64,000 nt of DNA from Paramicrobacterium fandaimingii (GCF_011751745.2 NZ_CP061170.1:3410001-3474000); one strand, 5' to 3'; shown: positions 35,432 to 44,000, counted from the first letter of the stretch. Numbers and translations are program-made. Notes: generated by a model not told the origin, from the sequence alone.

Positions 35432-35474
35432 CCTTTCCTCACGGTGACGTGCGCGGCATCAGCCGCACAGTGGC

Positions 35475-35512
35475 GTGAGCGGGGCGGGCGCCTGAGCGCC
35501 GGCCCCGCTCAC
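35475..35512. terminator. Intercistronic hairpin after the Lpl-type binding-protein gene
   Basis: GTGAGCGGGGCGGGCGC and GCGCCGGCCCCGCTCAC pair over 17 bases with one mismatch around a CTGA loop. It sits between the binding-protein gene and GH95, so it should reduce read-through into the glycosidase genes. Confidence 0.75.
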
Positions 35513-35516
35513 GTCC

Positions 35517-37148
35517 TCACTTGTCGTAGGCGTTCTGCCAGATCTCCACATAGCGGTCAGCTCCCAGCCCAGCCAAACCGTCGACGTATGCCGACCAGTC
35601 CGCGTCGCTGTTGGGATCGCGCACGCCGGTGATGAATTCCGCCGTCGCTGTCGCCACATAGTTCTCAACGTTCGTCGTCAACGTCGACAGCTCGTTTGAA
35701 TCATCGTCGGGAACCCAGACGTTCCAGTAGGGGAACATCGCATCAGACTCCTTCCCCTCGTAGAGCTCTGTCGCTTGGTAGAACCGGCGTTCGGCGCCCT
35801 CTTCGGTATAGATATCCATGGGCTGCACCTGCGCGTTGCGGAAGTCGTTCGTTTCGAATACCTGTGCCATCGGCCCCCAGTTGCCGTTGTAATCTGCTTC
35901 GTTCTCCTCGTCCATCGGAATATCGACGAGACTGGGCTCGAGCTCCGTGTCCAGCGCTATATCGCCCTCTTCCGGCGCGCGCCAGCCGATGCCCTCTTCG
36001 CCAAACTCGCCTCGAATGTGCCCTTCGTCAGAGAACATGTAGTTCATGATTTCCATGATCACCTTCTGCTCAACGTCATCGGCTTCCTTTGTGATGACGA
36101 AGGTTGCTCCCGGAACGCTGGGCAGCACATAGGTCGCGAGGTCACCTGCTGCCCCGGTCAGCGGGGGCATCGGATTGTACTGATTGACACGATGATCTTC
36201 CCGCCCGAAGGTGACGGCGAACCCGGGGTGCATGGCGGTGAAGCCGCCGACGAGCACGCCTTCAGCCGAGTTTCCGGTGGCCGTCATCGCATCTCCGCCT
36301 TGGGAGAAGGCCGACGGATCAATGAGCCCTGCCTTCCACAGCTTGCTCATAAACTGCAACCCTTCGCGCCAACCGTCCTGTGCTGTCTGCATCTGCACAG
36401 TGTCGCCGTCAAGCCCAAGCGAGACGGGTTGTCCGGTAGCCCCAGACCCCGTGTTGAACGCGTTGTAAATGAAGGCGTTCATGATGAACGGAACGAGTGA
36501 CTGCTGCGTACTTCCCGTCAGCGGAATCTCGTCAGCCCTGCCGTTGCCATTCGGGTCTTCGTTCTTGAACGCTGTCATGACATCGAAGAGTTCGTCTGGC
36601 GTGCTCGGCATGTCCATCCCGAGATTGTCTAGCCATTGGGTGTTGATCCAGAACTTGTACGGATACGAGCAGTGATAGCAGTCGTTCCATTGGGGGAGAC
36701 CCCAAATTTTGCCATCCGGGGTCTCCGTCAATTCTTTGAAGCCGGGCTCTGCATCGAGTGCCTTCGCAATATTGGGGCCGTAGTCGTCGATGAGGTCGTT
36801 CAGGGGGAGGATGACTCCCTGGTCGCCGTATCTCTGCAATTCGGCCTGGCTGAACTGCGATGCCCAGGGCACAAGCATGTATGCCTCGGGTAGTTCGCCG
36901 CCCGCAAGCGAGATCTGACGCGCTTCCGTTGCCTCTGAGGCCCCATATCCCGTGGTCTGAAACTTGATGTTGACGTCAAACTTCTCTTCGATCAGCTTCG
37001 TGAAGGAGTTTGTGTTGAGATCGATCTGTGCGCCTTGCTCACCGAAGATGGTGATGACCTTTTGGTCTTCTTCTGCGCTCTGCCCCGTGCAACCCGCAAG
37101 TGCGAGTCCCGAAATGGCGAGCACAGCACCGACCGCGATCGGATTCAC
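35517..37148 (-). CDS. Lpl-type ABC oligosaccharide-binding lipoprotein
   Basis: 543 residues, the long form of family 1 binding proteins (LplA type) used for large oligosaccharides. Translation starts at GTG 37148 after AAGGAG; the signal peptide ends in a lipobox with C20 (LALAGC). Mature features include ITIFGEQGAQIDLNTNSFTK, GKIWGLPQWND (about 151-161) and the DPNGNGRADEIPLTG calcium-loop-like segment common in this group. Paired with the two downstream-strand permeases and three cytoplasmic glycosidases, it indicates import of intact glycan fragments. Confidence 0.92.
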   Translation of the reverse strand: MNPIAVGAVLAISGLALAGCTGQSAEEDQKVITIFGEQGAQIDLNTNSFTKLIEEKFDVNIKFQTTGYGASEATEARQISLAGGELPEAYMLVPWASQFSQAELQRYGDQGVILPLNDLIDDYGPNIAKALDAEPGFKELTETPDGKIWGLPQWNDCYHCSYPYKFWINTQWLDNLGMDMPSTPDELFDVMTAFKNEDPNGNGRADEIPLTGSTQQSLVPFIMNAFIYNAFNTGSGATGQPVSLGLDGDTVQMQTAQDGWREGLQFMSKLWKAGLIDPSAFSQGGDAMTATGNSAEGVLVGGFTAMHPGFAVTFGREDHRVNQYNPMPPLTGAAGDLATYVLPSVPGATFVITKEADDVEQKVIMEIMNYMFSDEGHIRGEFGEEGIGWRAPEEGDIALDTELEPSLVDIPMDEENEADYNGNWGPMAQVFETNDFRNAQVQPMDIYTEEGAERRFYQATELYEGKESDAMFPYWNVWVPDDDSNELSTLTTNVENYVATATAEFITGVRDPNSDADWSAYVDGLAGLGADRYVEIWQNAYDK

Positions 37149-37277
37149 GCGTTCGGCTCCTTTGCCGTGGTGTGATCGTAAGAACACTGTCTTACCTTTC
37201 TCTCGTGGTTATTGAACCCGGATGCCCCGGGGCTCTGAGGTGCGAAACCAAAGGGTGGCTTCGCAGTCCGTCGCTTC
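37149..37277. other. Gap between permease and binding-protein genes
   Basis: About 130 bases with the binding-protein ribosome site at its low-coordinate end. CCCGG-ATGC-CCCGGGG forms only a weak hairpin. No gene. Confidence 0.4.
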
Positions 37278-38264
37278 TCAGCCCTTGACAGAGCCGAGCA
37301 TGATTCCTTTGTTGAAGTACCGCGCCACAAAGGGATAGATCAGCATCACCGGAACAGTCGAGATGACAATCAGCGAGTACTTCAGCAAGTCGGCCAGCTG
37401 CTGGCGCTCGATCTGCGCCGCAGCGTCCATTCCAGGGGTAGCCTGATTGAGGATCAGCACATTGCGCAGAACGATTTGCAGCGGGTACAAGCTGGGATCC
37501 CTGAGGTACATCAGAGCGTCGAAGTAGGAGTTCCACTGGAAGATCGCGTACATGAGCGCGATCACAGCCAGCAGCGGCTTCGACAGCGGAAGCACAATCG
37601 TCCACAGAAAGCGCAGGTCACTGGCTCCGTCAAGCTGGGCCGCCTCGTACAGCTCATCCGGAATCGACGACCGAAAGAAAACGACAGCGATGATGACCTG
37701 CCACACTCCGACCGCCTGAGGAAGAAGCAACGCCCAACGTGTGTCGAGAAGGCCAAGCTGCTGCACAACGATGTACGTCGGGATGATGCCTCCCGCGAAG
37801 AGCATCGTGAAGATGACACCGAGGCTCAGTCCACCGCGCCCCCACAGATCTTTCCGCGAAAGCGGATATGCAATGGCAACCGTGAGAGTCAGGCTGATCA
37901 GAGTGCCCACCGTCGTGTAGATCAGCGAGTTGAGGAACCCCGTCATGATCTGAGAGTCGCCGAGAGCTCGTTCGTACCCTTCAAGAGTGAAATCAACCGG
38001 CCAGAACGTGACCCGTCCAGCTGACACGGCTAGCGGCGAGCTGAACGAGCTCGCCACGATATAGAGCAGTGGCAAGAGAACGGCAAGCAAAAAGGTCGTC
38101 AGCAGGATGTACACGCCGATCATGAAGAAGCGATCGACAAGCGGATCCTTGATTTGTGTCTGGTGATCACCGAGACGGTTTCCTCCCGCGCGCATGCCCT
38201 TCTTGCCTGTCACAGCAATCAGACTCCGAGTCGTCACAGGCCCCGTCTTACCCAACTTCGTCAT
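37278..38264 (-). CDS. ABC transporter permease, LplC/MalG type
   Basis: 328 residues with six predicted spans. The EAA loop is EAAQLDGASDLRFLWTIVLP (about 209-228) and the C-terminus ARYFNKGIMLGSVKG is the ending typical of LplC permeases. The ATG at 38264 overlaps the upstream permease stop (TGATG). The N-terminal 40 residues are hydrophilic with several lysines. Works with the adjacent permease and the long binding protein; no ATPase gene accompanies them. Confidence 0.93.
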   Translation of the reverse strand: MTKLGKTGPVTTRSLIAVTGKKGMRAGGNRLGDHQTQIKDPLVDRFFMIGVYILLTTFLLAVLLPLLYIVASSFSSPLAVSAGRVTFWPVDFTLEGYERALGDSQIMTGFLNSLIYTTVGTLISLTLTVAIAYPLSRKDLWGRGGLSLGVIFTMLFAGGIIPTYIVVQQLGLLDTRWALLLPQAVGVWQVIIAVVFFRSSIPDELYEAAQLDGASDLRFLWTIVLPLSKPLLAVIALMYAIFQWNSYFDALMYLRDPSLYPLQIVLRNVLILNQATPGMDAAAQIERQQLADLLKYSLIVISTVPVMLIYPFVARYFNKGIMLGSVKG

Positions 38265-39247
38265 CACCACAATCCCGTTCCCGTCACACGTTTCGATACA
38301 GCGTTGACTCCGAGGAGCAGCACCAGGTTGATGACGCCGTTGAAGAGCCCGATCGCTGCTGCTTGGCTAAAGTCGGCGTTCAGAAGCCCGACTTTGTACG
38401 TATACGTTGGAATAATCTCCGACTGAGACAGGTTCAGCGAGTTCTGAAAGAGGAAAGCCTTCTCGAAGCCGATGGCCATCACATTCCCAACGCTCAGAAT
38501 GAGGATGGTCATTGCCGTCGGCATGATGCCGGGAAGGTCGACGTTCATGATTCTCTGGAACCTGCTGGCGCCATCCACTTTCGCCGCCTCGTACAGCGAC
38601 ACATCGATCGCTGACAGCGCTGCGAGGTAGATCACAGCGGAATACCCCGTCGTCTGCCAGACGTCTGTCGCAACGTAGATATGGCGGAAGAAGTCAGGAT
38701 CGCCGAGAAAGTCGATGGCGTGCATTCCGAAGAACGACGTGACGTCTCCCGCCAGGCCGAGCTTCGGCGAAAGAAACAGGATTGTCATCGAGACGACGAC
38801 AACTGTGGAGATGAAGTAGGGCGCGTACGTAACCATCTGCACGGTGCGCTGGAAGAAGCGACTGCGCACCTCGTTGAGTGCGAGCGCAAGGATGATCGGC
38901 ATCGGAAAACTCACGAGCACCACGTACGTCGAAAGAATGAACGTGTTGCGAAGCAACGTCCAGAAGATGGGATTGTCGAAGAATCGCGCGAACTGCTCGA
39001 ACCCTGCCCACGGGCTTCCCCATACGCCGTCGACAACGTTGTAGTCCTTGAACGCAATGACTGCGTTGGTCATCGGAATGTACTTGAAGATGATGAAGTA
39101 GGCGACAGGCGGAATGATCAGCAGGTAGAGCTGCCAATGCCTCCGGAAGCTGCGCTTTGCGGACCGCCACCCCTTCGCATTCGACGGCTGCCGCACCTGC
39201 CGGGCGGCGCCGTCGACGCTCGGACCTGCGGCGCCCTGCACAGGCAT
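38264..39247 (-). CDS. ABC transporter permease, LplB/MalF type
   Basis: 327 residues. Segment FRRHWQLYLLIIPPVAYFII starts the first span, and the EAA loop reads EAAKVDGASRFQRIMNVDLP (about 225-244). The region LYEAAKVDGAS followed by IMPTAMTILILSVGNVM is characteristic of LplB. Two GTG codons lie directly upstream of the ATG at 39247, so the exact start is uncertain by two residues. First gene of the glycan-uptake operon. Confidence 0.92.
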   Translation of the reverse strand: MPVQGAAGPSVDGAARQVRQPSNAKGWRSAKRSFRRHWQLYLLIIPPVAYFIIFKYIPMTNAVIAFKDYNVVDGVWGSPWAGFEQFARFFDNPIFWTLLRNTFILSTYVVLVSFPMPIILALALNEVRSRFFQRTVQMVTYAPYFISTVVVVSMTILFLSPKLGLAGDVTSFFGMHAIDFLGDPDFFRHIYVATDVWQTTGYSAVIYLAALSAIDVSLYEAAKVDGASRFQRIMNVDLPGIMPTAMTILILSVGNVMAIGFEKAFLFQNSLNLSQSEIIPTYTYKVGLLNADFSQAAAIGLFNGVINLVLLLGVNAVSKRVTGTGLW

Positions 39248-39253
39248 CACCAC

Positions 39254-39647
39254 GGGCGACCACGCTCGCTCAGACCGACAACGCGTGCCTCAGCGGCGCT
39301 ATTCGCAACCTGCAGAGAGCGGGGAATCATCGTTGAGACCATCCAATCGTCGTCGAACCGGGACGAAAACGACAATAAACGTCAGATCATTTCGTGTCAA
39401 TGCTTCTTTCGAAAACGGTTCAAAACTCACTTTCCACCCCGAAGACCGACTCCCGCGACGGCAGTAGGGCACGCGCCGCTGAGCACGGTGAACGCGCTAC
39501 ATCGGCCATTTTATGCGAAATATTTTCCCTCCGCGCCCTCGAGAGACGCTGTGGACCCCGAGCACGCAACTGATGCACCCGCACAAAACGTCGCCGACGA
39601 CAGCTCACGAATTTCTCTAATTTGTCGAACAACTGCCCAAACGCAGT
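39254..39647. promoter_or_regulatory. Divergent control region of the glycan operon and GntR gene
   Basis: About 390 bases with no gene. The middle (39350-39430) is AT-rich and probably carries the operon promoter. TTGT-CGA-ACAA at 39622-39632, 15 bases before the GntR start, is a short dyad of the kind FadR-type regulators bind. I see no other repeat. Confidence 0.45.
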
Positions 39648-40433
39648 ATGCTTGACCTCGTGGTAGATGACGGCGCAAGAATTCCAGCCGAGGGCGGGTC
39701 GCGTACCGACTTGGTCATCAGCAACGTCAAGCAGATGATTGCGACAGGGGAACTTCGCGCTGGCGATCGCCTGCCCATTGAGAAGGAGCTTTCCGCTCGC
39801 TGGGGCGTTTCTCGCGGTTCACTGCGCGAGGGCGTTCGCGCGCTCGCCACGCTCGGGGTGCTTGAGACGCGTCAAGGCGACGGCACCTACGTCACCCAAC
39901 TCGACCCCGACTCGCTGCTCAGCCCTTTGGGCTTCTACGCAGAGCTTCGCAACAGCGACCAGTCAACGGACCTGCTCGCGGTTCGCCGCGTTCTGGAAAG
40001 CGAATCGGCCAGCCTCGCGGCGACGCGCATGACCGAGATCGAGATCGAGAGCCTCGAGAGCATCCTCTCGGGCATTGACCAGGTGTTGGAATCTGACGAC
40101 GTCGACCCCGAGGCCTTCATCGACGCGGATGCCGAGTTTCACCGCAGGATCGCGAATGCGAGCGCGAATCCAGCGCTCGCGGCAATGATCGGCAGCCTGA
40201 TGACGCGCACGCTGCGTGCCAGACTGTGGCGCGCAATCACCGAACGCGATTCGCTCGGAGTCGCCCACTCTGAGCACCGCGCGATTCTCGACGCGCTTCG
40301 CACGCGTGACCCGGAACGATCCCGAATTCGCATGGCCTCGCACCTGCTCGGCGTGGAAGAGTTTGCCGCGGCCCACCCCTCGGGGCCCGACGGTATTGAG
40401 GGTACCGGCGACTCCGAGGGCACCGACGACTAG
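39648..40433 (+). CDS. GntR-family regulator, FadR/FCD subfamily
   Basis: 261 residues. Winged helix: VKQMIATGELRAGDRLPIEKEL, then WGVSRGSLREGVRALATLGVL (about 27-73). The FCD domain has DLLAVRRVLESESASLAA, D162-x-x-F/H in ADAEFHRRIANAS and SEHRAILDALRTRD, with the histidines that bind metal and a carboxylate effector. It faces the glycan operon and is convergent with L-fuconate dehydratase; the stops share one palindromic CTAG. A sugar-acid effector such as L-fuconate or its dehydration product would fit. No ribosome site is visible, so the mRNA may be leaderless. Confidence 0.91.
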   Translation: MLDLVVDDGARIPAEGGSRTDLVISNVKQMIATGELRAGDRLPIEKELSARWGVSRGSLREGVRALATLGVLETRQGDGTYVTQLDPDSLLSPLGFYAELRNSDQSTDLLAVRRVLESESASLAATRMTEIEIESLESILSGIDQVLESDDVDPEAFIDADAEFHRRIANASANPALAAMIGSLMTRTLRARLWRAITERDSLGVAHSEHRAILDALRTRDPERSRIRMASHLLGVEEFAAAHPSGPDGIEGTGDSEGTDD

Positions 40434-41746
40434 ACCGCTGCCGCGAGTGCCAGCTCCGCCCAGTATGTTCCGTTCGGGTGGCTGTACATCGCGATTGTCT
40501 CCTGCTTGATCTCCGCGCTATAGCCGGGCTGGCTCGGCATAATGTAGTGCCCGTTCTCCACAAGGCAGGGGTCAACGAAATGCTCGTGGAGGTGGTCGAC
40601 GTACTCCGTGACACGCCCTTCCAACGAACCGGATACGGCGACATAGTCGAAGATCGCCAGATGCTGCACCAGCTCGCAGAGCCCAACGCCGCCAGCGTGA
40701 GCGCACACAGGCACGTTGAACTTGTGGGCCATGAGATACACGGCGATGATCTCGTTGACACTCGCCAGACGGGCAGAGTCGAGCTGGCAGAAGTCGATGG
40801 CCTCGGCCTGGAACATCTGCTTGAACAGCACACGATTCATTCCGTGTTCACCGGTCGCAACGCCAATTGGCGCAACGGCTCGACGGATCGCGGCGTGACC
40901 CAGAATGTCGTCGGGGCTCGTGGGCTCTTCGACCCACAGGGGTTTGAACTCAGCAAGCTGGCCAACCCAGTCGATTGCCTGCGGAACATCCCACATCTGG
41001 TTTGCATCGATCATGAGCTCGACGTCCCAGCCCACCACGTCGCGTGCGATTCTGAGTCGTCGTACGTCGTCCTCGACGTCCGCACCGACCTTGAGTTTGA
41101 GATGACTGTAGCCCTCGGCGACGGCTTCTTCGAGAAGGTGACGAATCTTGTCGTCTGAGTAGCCGAGCCAACCCGCACTCGTCGTATAGCACGGGTAGCC
41201 CCCGCGCTCGGCGAGGTCGGCGATGCGCGCCTGTTTTGATCCGCTTTGCGACTGGAGCATTTCGAGCGCTTCTTCCCTGGGGAGAACGTCGGAGAGATAG
41301 CGGAGGTCTGCGACGTCGACAAGCTCTTCAGGGCTCATCTCGGCGAGCAGCTGCCAGAGCGGCACGCCGGCGCGGCGAGCGGCCATGTCCCAGAACGCGT
41401 TCATGAGCGCGGCCATCGCGAGGTGCACCACCCCCTTCTCGGGCCCGAGCCACCGGAGCTGCGAGTCCGACGCGAGTTCGCGGTACGTACCGCCGAGATC
41501 ATCGAGCAGTTCGTCGACATCTCGGCCGACAAGCGGCGTGCCGCGTTGCCTGGCAGCCTCGGCGCACAGGTCGTTTCCCCGCCCGATCGTGAAGGTGAAG
41601 CCGTAGCCCGTGAGCCCCGAGTCCGTCTCGATCACGACGTACGCGGCGGAATAGTCGCCGTCTTTATTCATCGCGTCTGAGCCGTCTGCTCTCAGCGAGG
41701 TGGGAAATCGGATGTCGTGGACACGAACATGAGTGACGATCGCCAT
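40430..41746 (-). CDS. L-fuconate dehydratase (enolase superfamily)
   Basis: 438 residues, aligning closely with Xanthomonas L-fuconate dehydratase along its length. Distinctive N-terminal DIRFPTSLRADGSDAMNKDG (11-30) and SDSQLRWLGPEKGV match that enzyme specifically. Catalytic residues are all present: K217-x-K219, metal ligands D247, E273 and E300, and H350. It dehydrates L-fuconate to 2-keto-3-deoxy-L-fuconate in the oxidative fucose pathway. Start 41746 is preceded by AGAAGG. The other pathway enzymes (fucose dehydrogenase, lactonase, KDF dehydrogenase or aldolase) are not in the window. Confidence 0.92.
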   Translation of the reverse strand: MAIVTHVRVHDIRFPTSLRADGSDAMNKDGDYSAAYVVIETDSGLTGYGFTFTIGRGNDLCAEAARQRGTPLVGRDVDELLDDLGGTYRELASDSQLRWLGPEKGVVHLAMAALMNAFWDMAARRAGVPLWQLLAEMSPEELVDVADLRYLSDVLPREEALEMLQSQSGSKQARIADLAERGGYPCYTTSAGWLGYSDDKIRHLLEEAVAEGYSHLKLKVGADVEDDVRRLRIARDVVGWDVELMIDANQMWDVPQAIDWVGQLAEFKPLWVEEPTSPDDILGHAAIRRAVAPIGVATGEHGMNRVLFKQMFQAEAIDFCQLDSARLASVNEIIAVYLMAHKFNVPVCAHAGGVGLCELVQHLAIFDYVAVSGSLEGRVTEYVDHLHEHFVDPCLVENGHYIMPSQPGYSAEIKQETIAMYSHPNGTYWAELALAAAV

Positions 41747-41848
41747 CAATCGGCCTTCTTTCTTCTCCAATGCGAGAATACATTAGATCAATAACACCAT
41801 ATTCGCATAGTATGGCAGTGAACATCGCGCGCTACGTAAGATAGATCT

Positions 41849-42058
41849 GACGTTAACGTCGCGTATGCCGCTGTCGCACGAAAGGTCATTAAGCACCTCA
41901 AGGGCCTTGGCTGGATCTACGTGAGAAACGACAAAGGTAGTCACGAGATATGGGGGTTGCCCGACGAGTCTGTGAAGGCAACGATTCCAGTCGGACACCG
42001 ACAGGTTTCTGCAGGAGTTCTGCGTCAGCTCGAGAAGCGTGCGACTGCCCGCGCGTAG
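41849..42058 (+). pseudogene. hicA toxin remnant, 5-prime truncated
   Basis: The plus strand reads VIKHLKGLGWIYVRNDKGSH, then EIWGLPDESVKATIPVGHRQ and VSAGVLRQLEKRATARA to the stop at 42056-42058. This is a near-complete HicA fold with the catalytic histidine, but there is no ATG, GTG or TTG before it: the frame runs back to a TAA at 41837 through DVNVAYAAVARK. A translocated or deleted 5-prime end is the simplest reading, and no hicB follows. It shares its core with the other remnant at 7.26 kb. Confidence 0.7.
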
Positions 42059-42095
42059 AATCGCGGTACCCGACGAGCGCAATAAAGGAGGATGC

Positions 42096-42827
42096 GTGAG
42101 CTCCCCAGCATCCGAGATCTCCGACGCAGAGATGCGGGCCTTCGCGCACCGCATGCGCGTTGAGTTTCCCCGCTTTCTCATGCAATACCGCTTCGCCGTC
42201 GACGAGATGCTCACTAAGGTGTCGATCCTGCGCGAAGAGTTTCTGCACTTGCACCGCTACAACCCCATTGAGCACGTCAGCTCCCGGGTGAAGTCGCCGC
42301 AGAGCCTGCTGAATAAAATGGCGCGGCGCGGCGTCACGCCCGAGATCGAGCAGATCCGCCAGCAGATCACCGACATCGCCGGCATCCGCATCTCCTGCAG
42401 TTTCATTGCCGACACGTATCGCGTGCTTGAGACGCTCACCTCGCAAGACGATGTGCGCGTGCTGCAGATCAAGGACTACATCAAAAACCCCAAACCCAGC
42501 GGGTACAAGAGCCTGCACGCGATTCTCGAGATTCCCGTTTTTCTCTCAAACGGCGCCGTTCCCGTGATTTGCGAGGTGCAGATTCGCACGATCGCGATGG
42601 ATTTTTGGGCGAGCACCCAGCACAAGATCAACTACAAGTACCGCGGCCAGGTGCCCGACCGGCTCGTTGACGAGTTAAAGCAAGCGGCGGATGCTGCCGG
42701 GCAGCTCGACCGCCAGATGGAACGCCTGCACGCTGAAGTGCACGGGGACGACCTGGCGGACGATGCGCCGGGCGTCGACGACGACATTCTGCGCCGCCTG
42801 TGGGAGCTGGCCTCGCGCGAAAGCTGA
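42096..42827 (+). CDS. Small alarmone synthetase, RelA/SpoT synthetase domain
   Basis: 243 residues with a single (p)ppGpp synthetase domain and no hydrolase or regulatory domain. SRVKSPQSLLNKMARRG (about 63-79), DIAGIRISCSFIADTYRV (about 92-109), NPKPSGYKSLHAILEIPV (about 129-146) and CEVQIRTIAMDFWASTQHKI are the substrate-binding and catalytic segments of RelQ/RelP-type enzymes. GTG 42096 follows AAAGGAGG, the best ribosome site in the area. It makes ppGpp or pGpp from ATP and GDP/GTP under stress. It stands alone between two small non-coding stretches. Confidence 0.93.
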   Translation: MSSPASEISDAEMRAFAHRMRVEFPRFLMQYRFAVDEMLTKVSILREEFLHLHRYNPIEHVSSRVKSPQSLLNKMARRGVTPEIEQIRQQITDIAGIRISCSFIADTYRVLETLTSQDDVRVLQIKDYIKNPKPSGYKSLHAILEIPVFLSNGAVPVICEVQIRTIAMDFWASTQHKINYKYRGQVPDRLVDELKQAADAAGQLDRQMERLHAEVHGDDLADDAPGVDDDILRRLWELASRES

Positions 42828-42869
42828 TCTCAGGCGCGTCGTGCGTCGCACGCACCGTGAGCTGTGCGG

Positions 42870-43028
42870 CTATTCGAGCACGGCGACCGGACCGCTGCGT
42901 ACCGTGTGCATCAACCACAGTGCGTCGGCGACGGCATCCGGCTCGTGCCTCTTACCCGGCCCGACTGCGGCAGCCGCACCCACGATGATCGTCGTAACGG
43001 GGCGCTCATTCTGTTCGTCGTTCGTCAT
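42870..43028 (-). CDS. Short unrecognised ORF, possible SDR C-terminal fragment
   Basis: A 52-codon frame with GGGGAG before its ATG reads MTNDEQNERPVTTIIVGAAA and ends EPDAVADALWLMHTVRSG, PVAVLE. The tail resembles the end of short-chain dehydrogenases, where a DPDxIAxxxW segment is common, but the Rossmann core is absent. Either it is a small orphan protein or a remnant. I am not confident it is expressed. Confidence 0.3.
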   Translation of the reverse strand: MTNDEQNERPVTTIIVGAAAAVGPGKRHEPDAVADALWLMHTVRSGPVAVLE

Positions 43029-43230
43029 GCTCCCCAGCATCCGCCACCTGCCGTCGAGAGGGAACACCCTGGCGTTCCCGGGTATGCCAGACCCACCCTC
43101 GTGACGCGAGAGCGAGTCGCGCGAAGTCGCGTCTCAGTAGTGGAGTCTGCAACGCCGTGACTACTGCATTGTGCGGCTGCCCCTGGCGCGTCTTCCACGT
43201 GTTGTCGGGGATCTCAGACTTCGCCCTACT

Positions 43231-43260
43231 TACGCAGGCGCCCGCGCGAGGGCGTGCGTA
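43231..43260. promoter_or_regulatory. Stem-loop upstream of the TasA-like gene
   Basis: TACGCA-GG-CGCCC (43231-43243) pairs with GGGCGTGCGTA (43250-43260) over 11 base pairs with a two-base bulge and a GCGCGA loop. It lies 70 bases before the surface-module genes. It may end earlier transcription or act as a leader structure. Otherwise 43029-43330 shows only GGGGAGA as the ribosome site at about 43320. Confidence 0.5.
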
Positions 43261-43330
43261 GTTCGGTGTCGGCCACTGTGGTCATATCGGAATCACACCG
43301 GTTCTGATCAACCACACAGGGGAGACAGGA

Positions 43331-43900
43331 ATGACCACCAAGACCACCGACCGCACGAGCACAAAGGGCACGCTCACCGGAATCGTCGCCGCGGCAGCAG
43401 GAGTCGTCGTACTACTCGGAGGCGCCGGCTCGTTCGCGCTGTGGAATGCACAGGGCGGTCTTGGCTCAGAGAACACCAGCACCGGCCACCTCACCGCCAC
43501 GTTCGCCGACCCCACGTGGAATGACCTCACGCCGGGTCACGAGAAGGAGTCGGTTGCGATTGACACCTTCCACCTGGTTCCCGGTGACGTGCTCGAGGGC
43601 ACGTCGATAATCACCGTGGATGCTGTCGGCAACAACATCGCGGTCAACGCAGAAGTGACCGGGCCCGATGGCGCACCCATCGGAGCAAGCCTCCCCGAGG
43701 GCGTCTCGCTCGACACCCAGGTCACCGCCACGAACGCCGACGGTGAGACTGTGACAACGCTGAGTGAGGGAACCAGCACCGTCACGGTAACGGTCACGCT
43801 GTCGTACGCCGTCGACAGCGGCAACACCAGCATGAACACGCCCATCAACCTGCAGGACATCGACGTCACCCTGCAACAGATCGCCCCGACGGCCGGCTAG
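43331..43900 (+). CDS. Alternate-signal-peptide exported protein (TasA-like, SipW substrate)
   Basis: 189 residues. N-terminus: TLTGIVAAAAGVVVLLGGAG followed by SFALWNAQGGLG (about 14-45), the actinobacterial alternate signal recognised by SipW-type peptidases in which the cleavage region ends in SFALWN. The mature part is a beta-rich domain of about 145 residues with repeated VTVTVTLS strands, similar in layout to TasA/camelysin matrix proteins. GGGGAGACAGG precedes the ATG. First gene of a three-gene module with a BspA-like protein and the peptidase. Role in matrix or fibre formation is inferred from TasA. Confidence 0.85.
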   Translation: MTTKTTDRTSTKGTLTGIVAAAAGVVVLLGGAGSFALWNAQGGLGSENTSTGHLTATFADPTWNDLTPGHEKESVAIDTFHLVPGDVLEGTSIITVDAVGNNIAVNAEVTGPDGAPIGASLPEGVSLDTQVTATNADGETVTTLSEGTSTVTVTVTLSYAVDSGNTSMNTPINLQDIDVTLQQIAPTAG

Positions 43901-44000
43901 GCTCCGCGGCACCCCCGCCTCGGGCGGCGGTGAGCCCCCTACTCACGCCGTCCGAGGCTTCACTCATCATCTGATCATCCGTCGAGAAGGAGGAGGCGAC

